64,000 nt of DNA from Tubulanus polymorphus (lineage: Eukaryota > Nemertea > Palaeonemertea > Tubulaniformes > Tubulanidae). This document shows, piece after piece, positions 59,241 through 64,000 of the stretch. The position numbers were made by a program, and so were the translations under genes. The notes under the pieces were generated by a model, which saw only the letters and a program-made list of their open reading frames with translations, was not told the origin of the DNA and did not search any database. The stretch spans positions 6,924,934-6,988,933 of the forward strand of contig NC_134036.1 of the NCBI RefSeq assembly GCF_964204645.1, written 5' to 3'. Numbering within the stretch: the stretch's first letter is position 1; each line of letters opens with the position of its first letter.

Positions 59241-59382
59241 ATCTGTAGATTTTTAATTGGGCGCTATTGATTCCTACGCATTCACAATGGAACCATCGGC
59301 AGCAAGAATCGCACTGAATCAAGTTATTTGTTTTTTTTGTTCTCAACGTGGTAAGATCCACGGACCACGCATACATCTTCTT
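59232..59382 (-). pseudogene. PHD-finger fragment with homopolymer frameshift
   Basis: The minus strand reads IQCDSCCRWFHCECVGIN, the second half of a PHD finger (C-x2-C, x4, H-x2-C). The preceding stretch, in another frame across an eight-A run near 59333-59340, supplies a first Cys (EDVCVVRG) where the family has C-x2-C; the second Cys appears as Arg. So the domain shows one probable frameshift and one missing zinc ligand. No C-terminal CxxC pair is visible before the reading degenerates. PHD fingers read histone tails. Here it is either the decayed end of the gene upstream or an independent remnant. Confidence 0.5.
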
Positions 59383-59384
59383 TC

Positions 59385-60283
59385 TTATTTTTCGTTCCTT
59401 TTCGTCTTGTCGACTTGCTCCAATGTTCTTGCGAGGTCTTCTGCAATTGTTTTAAGAAATGTATTATGATGTACGTGTAACTATTTGATACAACCCTAGT
59501 AAACTATGTGCATGTACATTATTACGTTTAAATCTCATTGTCTTACCCATTGAAATACTCGATGAACGGCCTTGCAGCGATTCTTGTATGTCATCTACGT
59601 GTACATTGCAAATTGATTCTGGAAATGACAGTTCTTTCATCACGCATTATTTTTACTAAAGAAACTACTCGTATTGTTAATTAGGTACCTGATCTCTGCT
59701 CATTTGGTCTTGCCGACATAACCCGACGTGCCCGAAGCCGTGGTCAAAAGTTTACGGTGACTTCCATCGTGTCTGAAATGATAGCTATACAACCATATAT
59801 ACTCGTTCTTAAATTTTCAAAAGTCATTTTCAATATGAATCTTATGTTTTCTCTTACCGGCATTCGGCTCTACAATTGATTCTGCAATTACTTTCTTGGT
59901 AGACTCTGAAATGAAAAACTATTAGATATGATTCTCAGTTTTTGATTTCTTTATATTTAATCAACTTGATGGTTATTTCTTTTTTATTGAATTGTTAAGG
60001 TATTTTACCTGCGCTCGGTGCTTCAAATGACATTTGTTCAGGAGACACGGGTGTTTTACTTGCACCACTCGGTGCTTCAAATGACATTTGTTCAGGAGAC
60101 TCTGAAATAATAATTATTCAATATAATTCTCTGTTTTTTTGGTCGTTACGTTAACAAATATTTTATATATTCATATATTTTGATAGTTCGGCATTTTCTA
60201 ACCTGCTCTCTGTCTAGCCAATTCCATCGATTCCATCGTCTTCTTTGGATCTTGGACGTCCCGAAGTCGTGGCTCAGAATTTT
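59385..60283 (-). CDS. Run of short phase-1 exons, unknown gene (partial)
   Basis: Six short segments with good acceptors and donors share phase 1 at both ends: 60283-60203, 60101-60009, 59905-59858, 59772-59689, 59618-59547 and a last segment from 59440 to TAA 59385. Lengths (81, 93, 48, 84, 72) are all multiples of 3. The encoded text is low-complexity and acidic or Ser-rich. The 60101 exon holds a tandem SPEQMSFEAPS repeat. The 59772 exon resembles the 60283 exon in DNA but has a TGA in the shared phase, so it is skipped or broken. The last exon ends as a coiled-coil-like EDLARTLEQVDK tail. Function is unknown, and joining to the upstream gene fails on phase. Confidence 0.4.
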
Positions 60284-60405
60284 CTGGAAAAAAAATATTT
60301 CTTCGTTTACGATTGAACGGTGATAGAATTTCCGCTCATTTCGAACAACATACATTCCAGCGAATAATCCGTCGACTAGTTTGGTTGGTATTTGAGAAAG
60401 CGGAA

Positions 60406-61211
60406 TTACTGCCGACGATACATTACTTCCCCCGATTCTCGAATGTCGCCCACAACGTCCCCCATCTCCAAAACCCCATCCTTCAGTTTTTTCTCGCTTA
60501 TCGTTATAGTCGATTGCCTTGCCCGCATTTCGGCGCTCAGTGCTCTTATTCCAACGGCAAGACAGCGCTCTTGTTTGCCGTTTAGTGAATGATGAGTGAT
60601 AGCTATGATTCTATGAAGCTGAAAACGTCCGAAAGAATATACAATATGTGATGAATATACTGTGGTTTGAGTAATGTTGTCATTAGATTTAGACATAAAT
60701 ACACACAAGTTTACCTCTTGTTTGCTGAAATGTGCTGGGGCATCCGCTAAGGTGCTGAGTAAGGTGTTTTCATACCTAATGTCGACCCCAAACACCTGAT
60801 GGGCTTGATAACCTCTTGGCACGACAGACTCACGTAGGAAAGATTCCAACCCTTCAGAGCAACACAAATCCGTAAGATTTAATTGTGTAAGAAACTAAAA
60901 AAAAATGTGACAAGCTTTTAAAGGTCATTCTGCTCACACATACAGATGCTTACGATTAGTTAAGAAGGCATAACTTACCAACTCTGTTAGGGCGAACAAG
61001 CAACCATAATTTTTTTGCAATTCTGGGGTCTTCGATGCCCGTAGCTTCGGCCCAGCGGCTGCACGTGCGTCTAATGTCACTGATATCAATTGACGATAGG
61101 CTCGGGATATTTTTTCCCGCATTTGACATGGCTGAATCTATGTCCACTGACGGGGTTTTCAACGAACCATTAGTCAACGGTAATACAGTCAACCTGCTTA
61201 TTTCGCGGAGA
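60406..61211 (-). CDS. 3' end of an unrecognised gene, three exons, cut by gap
   Basis: Exons are 61211-60979 (acceptor TTTATATTCTAG, donor GTTG/GTAAGT), 60851-60715 (acceptor CTCTGAAG, donor GAG/GTAAAC) and 60618-60406 (acceptor GTTTTCAG, stop TAA). Phases agree at both junctions (1 then 0). The encoded part is about 190 aa and mostly helical: SIDISDIRRTCSRWAEAT, RIAKKLWLLVRPNRV, then FGVDIRYENTLLSTLADAPA. The second intron is short (96 bp) and itself open in frame, so it may be retained. I do not recognise the family. The 5' part lies beyond the gap at 61301-61500. Confidence 0.45.
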
Positions 61212-61300
61212 CTAGAATATAAAAGAAAATATAGCTGCAAAGCAGCGATAACGGGTTTCTGCCTTGCCGGGTTAGACACCGTACCAGGAAGGTTGCAAAA

Positions 61301-61500
61301 NNNNNNNNNNNNNNNNNNNNNNNNNNNNNNNNNNNNNNNNNNNNNNNNNNNNNNNNNNNNNNNNNNNNNNNNNNNNNNNNNNNNNNNNNNNNNNNNNNNN
61401 NNNNNNNNNNNNNNNNNNNNNNNNNNNNNNNNNNNNNNNNNNNNNNNNNNNNNNNNNNNNNNNNNNNNNNNNNNNNNNNNNNNNNNNNNNNNNNNNNNNN
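61301..61500. other. Assembly gap (200 N)
   Basis: There are exactly 200 undetermined bases, again probably a placeholder. Base composition changes abruptly across it, from AT-rich genic DNA to very GC-rich repeats, so the join may not reflect true adjacency. Confidence 0.98.
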
Positions 61501-61921
61501 GGGAGAGACTAAATACGACTAAAAATATGAGATTTTTTTAGAATTCCGAAGATTTCGGACGTATAGAGAGCTGCGAACGGGCGAATAGCGAGCCGACTAG
61601 CTAGAGGCACTCGTCGAGAGAGGCCTCGCGGTCGAGAAAGCGATAGAAAGACGAACGGAGAGAAACGGGGCCGAAAATAGCGAGACAAACCGCGAGATAC
61701 TCGGATGAAAAATTCCGGGCGCGCGAGGCGTACGCTACTCGGTTCGGTTCGGGCGAGATAGCGCGGCCGGCCGGACCGACCGCCGCGCCGACTTAGTCGT
61801 TTTCGCGAAGGGTAGTTATGCCGGCGCGGCGCTCGGCGCGCGGCGCCTCCGTCGGGTGGCGGTAGGTAGGCCGGTCGCCCGGGCGATGCGCGGATACGTG
61901 GATCGTGATGTCGAGCGAGTC

Positions 61922-61970
61922 TCGGACGAGAACGGTTAACTAGTAGTTTGCTATATACGTAGGGAAGGTG
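61922..61970 (+). promoter_or_regulatory. Promoter-like motif, copy 1 (rDNA spacer type?)
   Basis: TCGGACGAGAACGG at 61922 is followed, 28 nt from its start, by GCTATATACGTAGGGAAGGTG. The same pair recurs at 62964-63012 with identical spacing. A TATA-like core next to a GGGA start-like site, duplicated in front of tandem repeats, resembles RNA polymerase I gene and spacer promoters. The identification is inference. Confidence 0.35.
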
Positions 61971-62037
61971 TTCCCGCGTAACGACCGGCCGAACTCTGAT
62001 CGGTCGATGCGGCCGGCGAGCCATACGCTGCCCGGTT

Positions 62038-62140
62038 CGGTCGGTCGGTCGGTCGGTCGGTCGGTCGGTCGGTCGGTCGGTCGGTCGGTCGGTCGGTCGG
62101 TCGGTCGGTCGGTCGGTCGGTCGGTCGGTCGGTCGGTCGG
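62038..62140 (+). repeat. GGTC tetranucleotide microsatellite
   Basis: About 25 uninterrupted GGTC units. The same tetranucleotide recurs at 63023-63052 and is a component of the satellite monomer in region 1. Confidence 0.95.
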
Positions 62141-62930
62141 AGTCCAGAGTCGGAGTCCCCGGTCGTCGGTCGGTCCCGGTCTGTCGATGGAGGAGGCGGC
62201 AGCGGCGGCGGCGGCGGCGGCAGGTCGGTCGGGGTCTCGGTCTCGGTCTCGGGCTCGGCACGGTAGGTGGGAGTCCAGAGTCGGAGTCCCCGGTCGTCGG
62301 TCGGTCCCGGTCTGTCGATGGAGGAGGCGGCAGCGGCGGCGGCGGCAGGTCGGTCGGGGTGTCGGTCTCGGTCTCGGGCTCGGCACGGTAGGTCCGAGTC
62401 CAGAGTCGGAGTCCCCGGTCGTCGGTCGGTCCCGGTCTGTCGATGGAGGAGGCGGCAGCGGCGGCGGCGGCGGCAGGTCGGTCGGGGTCTCGGTCTCGGT
62501 CTCGGGCTCGGCACGGTAGGTCGGAGTCCAGAGTCGGAATCCCCGGTCGTCGGTCGGTCCCGGTCTGTCGATGGAGGCGGCGGCGGCGGCGGCGGCGGCG
62601 GCGGCAGGTCGGTCGGGGTGTCGGTCTCGGTCTCGGTCTCGGGCTCGGCACGGTAGGTCGGAGTCCAGAGTCGGAGTCCCCGGTCGTCGGTCGGTCCCGG
62701 TCTGTCGATGGAGGAGGCGGCAGCGGCGGCGGCAGGTCGGTCGGTTTCTCGGTCTCGGGCTGGGGCTCGGTGTCGGTCGGTCTCGGTCTCGGTCTCGGTC
62801 TCGGTGTCGGTCGGTGGGAGTCCAGAGTCGGAGTCCCGCGGTCCTCGGTCGGTGCCGGTCGGTCGGTCGAAGGAGGCGGCGGCAGGTCGGTCGGTGTCTC
62901 GGTCTCGAAAAACGACAGAGTCCAGACTTT
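62141..62930 (+). repeat. GC-rich ~130-bp tandem array, six copies
   Basis: Units start with AGTCCAGAGTCGG at 62141, 62272, 62397, 62525, 62662 and 62819. They vary between 125 and 157 bp through GGC and GGTCTC expansion. Each contains GTCGGTCCCGGTCTGTCGATGGAGG or a variant. Long translated frames on both strands come from triplet and tetranucleotide repeats, not genes. Confidence 0.9.
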
Positions 62931-62963
62931 AAGTTGGAGTGTAGAGCTCCGAGTATCCGAGGC

Positions 62964-63012
62964 TCGGACGAGAACGGAAATAGGCCAGGTCGCTATATGT
63001 GTAGGGATAGTG
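62964..63012 (+). promoter_or_regulatory. Promoter-like motif, copy 2 (rDNA spacer type?)
   Basis: TCGGACGAGAACGG at 62964 and GCTATATGTGTAGGGATAGTG at 62992 repeat the 61922 arrangement with the same 28-nt offset. As in copy 1, a GGTC microsatellite follows closely (63023-63052). No rRNA coding sequence follows in the window. Confidence 0.35.
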
Positions 63013-63201
63013 AACGGGCGACCAGTCGGTCGGTCGGTCGGTCGGTCGGTCGAAGGCGGCGGCGCGGCCGGCCGGCCGGAGGCGGCACGAACGAGGCCCG
63101 CCCGCCCGAGTCGGTAGGTCGATGGTGTCTAGGAATAAGTCGTAACAGTAACAGTAACGGTAGCGGCTGCGGTCGCGGCGAATTGACGCTAGAAGGGTCG
63201 G

Positions 63202-64000
63202 TAGTGCTCGGTTACGGTCGGCGCCCGCGATACCGGAGTTGGTCGCCCGGTAACGTTATCGGTCTCCGCTCAGGCGGGCCGCGTGCGTGCGTGCGTAAGA
63301 AGTGATGGTCTCCGCGCGTCGGGTTACGGTCGGCGCCCGCGTTACCGGAGTTGGTCGCCCGGTAACGTTATCGGTCTCCGCTCAGGCGGAGCGCGTGCGC
63401 GCGTAAGAAGTGACGACGGTCTCTGCGTGCCGGGTTACGGTCGGCGCCCGCGTTACCGGAGTTGGTCGCCCGGTAACGTTATCGGTCTCCGCTCAGGCGG
63501 AACGCGTGCGTAAGAAGTGACGACGGTCTCTGCGCGTCGGGCTACGGTCGGCGCCCGCGTTACCGGAGTTGGTCGCCCGGTAACGTTATCGGTCTCCGCT
63601 CAGGCGGACCGCGTGCGCGCGTAAGAAGTGATGGTCTCTGCGCGTCGGGTTACGGTCGGCGCCCGCGATACCGGAGTTGGTCGCCCGGTAACGTTATCGG
63701 TCTCCGCTCAGGCGGGCCGCGTGCGTGCGTAAGAAGTGATGGTCTCCGCGCGTCGGGTTACGGTCGGCGCCCGCGTTACCGGAGTTGGTCGCCCGGTAAC
63801 GTTATCGGTCTCCGCTCAGGCGGACCGCGTGCGCGCGTAAGAAGTGATGGTCTCCGCGCGTCGGGTTACGGTCGGCGCCCGCGTTACCGGAGTTGGTCGC
63901 CCGGTAACGTTATCGGTCTCCGCTCAGGCGGAGCGCGTGCGCGCGTAAGAAGTGATGGTCTCCGCGTGCCGGGTTACGGTCCGCGCGTTACCGGAGTTGG
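63202..64000 (+). repeat. GC-rich ~108-bp tandem array with hairpin, to window end
   Basis: Units start with GGTTACGGTCGGCGCCCG near 63211, 63321, 63433, 63541, 63648, 63757 and 63864, with a partial unit at 63970. Most contain the perfect inverted repeat GTTACCGG-N10-CCGGTAAC; two have GATACCGG in the left arm. The array continues past the window. The form is typical of ribosomal spacer subrepeats, though this is not proven. Confidence 0.9.

Noticed and set aside
63127-63150. 3' end of 18S rRNA suggested by AAGTCGTAACA
   Set aside because: Only about 11 nt match. The sequence continues as GTAACA repeats and lacks the conserved 18S terminus.
61509-63305. Long Arg/Pro- or Ser/Arg/Gly-rich open frames of up to 380 codons
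   Set aside because: They are translations of GGTC, GGC and GGTCTC repeats, open on both strands, with no recognisable domain.

Overview
This is a eukaryotic, almost certainly animal, nuclear window. The evidence is spliced coding fragments with GT-AG introns of about 64-500 bp and longer, polyadenylation signals, long satellite and minisatellite arrays, and a Polinton/Maverick-type virus-like transposon. Frequent AGGCCTA-type words in the unique DNA, together with the Polinton, suggest a non-vertebrate, probably marine, animal. The taxon cannot be fixed from sequence alone. Two gaps of exactly 200 N (44748-44947 and 61301-61500) look like scaffolding placeholders, so the three contigs may not be truly adjacent.

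Region 1 (1-44747) is one uninterrupted satellite array. Its basic monomer is 120 bp and runs to about 124-128 bp through extra GGGA units, giving roughly 370 copies by division. Several monomer classes recur in fixed order. Large blocks are copied within the array: 2.95-6.8 kb again at 8.9-13.6 kb; 18.4-19.3 kb again at 26.5-27.4 kb; 19.3-22.4 kb again at 36.7-39.7 kb; and a 2055-bp tandem unit at 31.7-35.9 kb. Shared private mutations prove the copying. I see no real gene in it.

Region 2 (44948-52110) holds a candidate two-exon small protein gene on the minus strand, then a partial Polinton on the plus strand. The Polinton order is integrase core plus chromodomain (5'-truncated), penton-like minor capsid (broken by one stop), small basic virion protein, major capsid protein of the F54H12.2 family, and adenain-type cysteine protease. 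No DNA polymerase B or packaging ATPase is visible, so this is a fragment. Just downstream are two head-to-head genes for cysteine-rich, RING-like proteins. They align with each other motif by motif; the minus copy is open and the plus copy carries two stops and a frameshift.

Region 3 (52111-61300) has decayed or partial host-like genes, all on the minus strand, set among minisatellites. They are a zinc-finger/recombinase-N-terminal-like gene with one in-frame stop, the 3' end of a gene of unknown function with a duplicated exon fragment nearby, a run of short phase-1 exons ending near a broken PHD finger, and the 3' end of another unknown gene that runs into the second gap. Arrays here include a 45-bp E-box/YY1-like repeat, a 25-bp intronic minisatellite and a 1.3-kb 19-bp minisatellite.

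Region 4 (61501-64000) is very GC-rich: GGTC microsatellites, a ~130-bp tandem array, a ~108-bp tandem array carrying a perfect hairpin, and a promoter-like ~49-bp motif present twice, about 1042 bp apart. This layout resembles a ribosomal DNA intergenic spacer, but no rRNA gene lies in the window, so that is inference.
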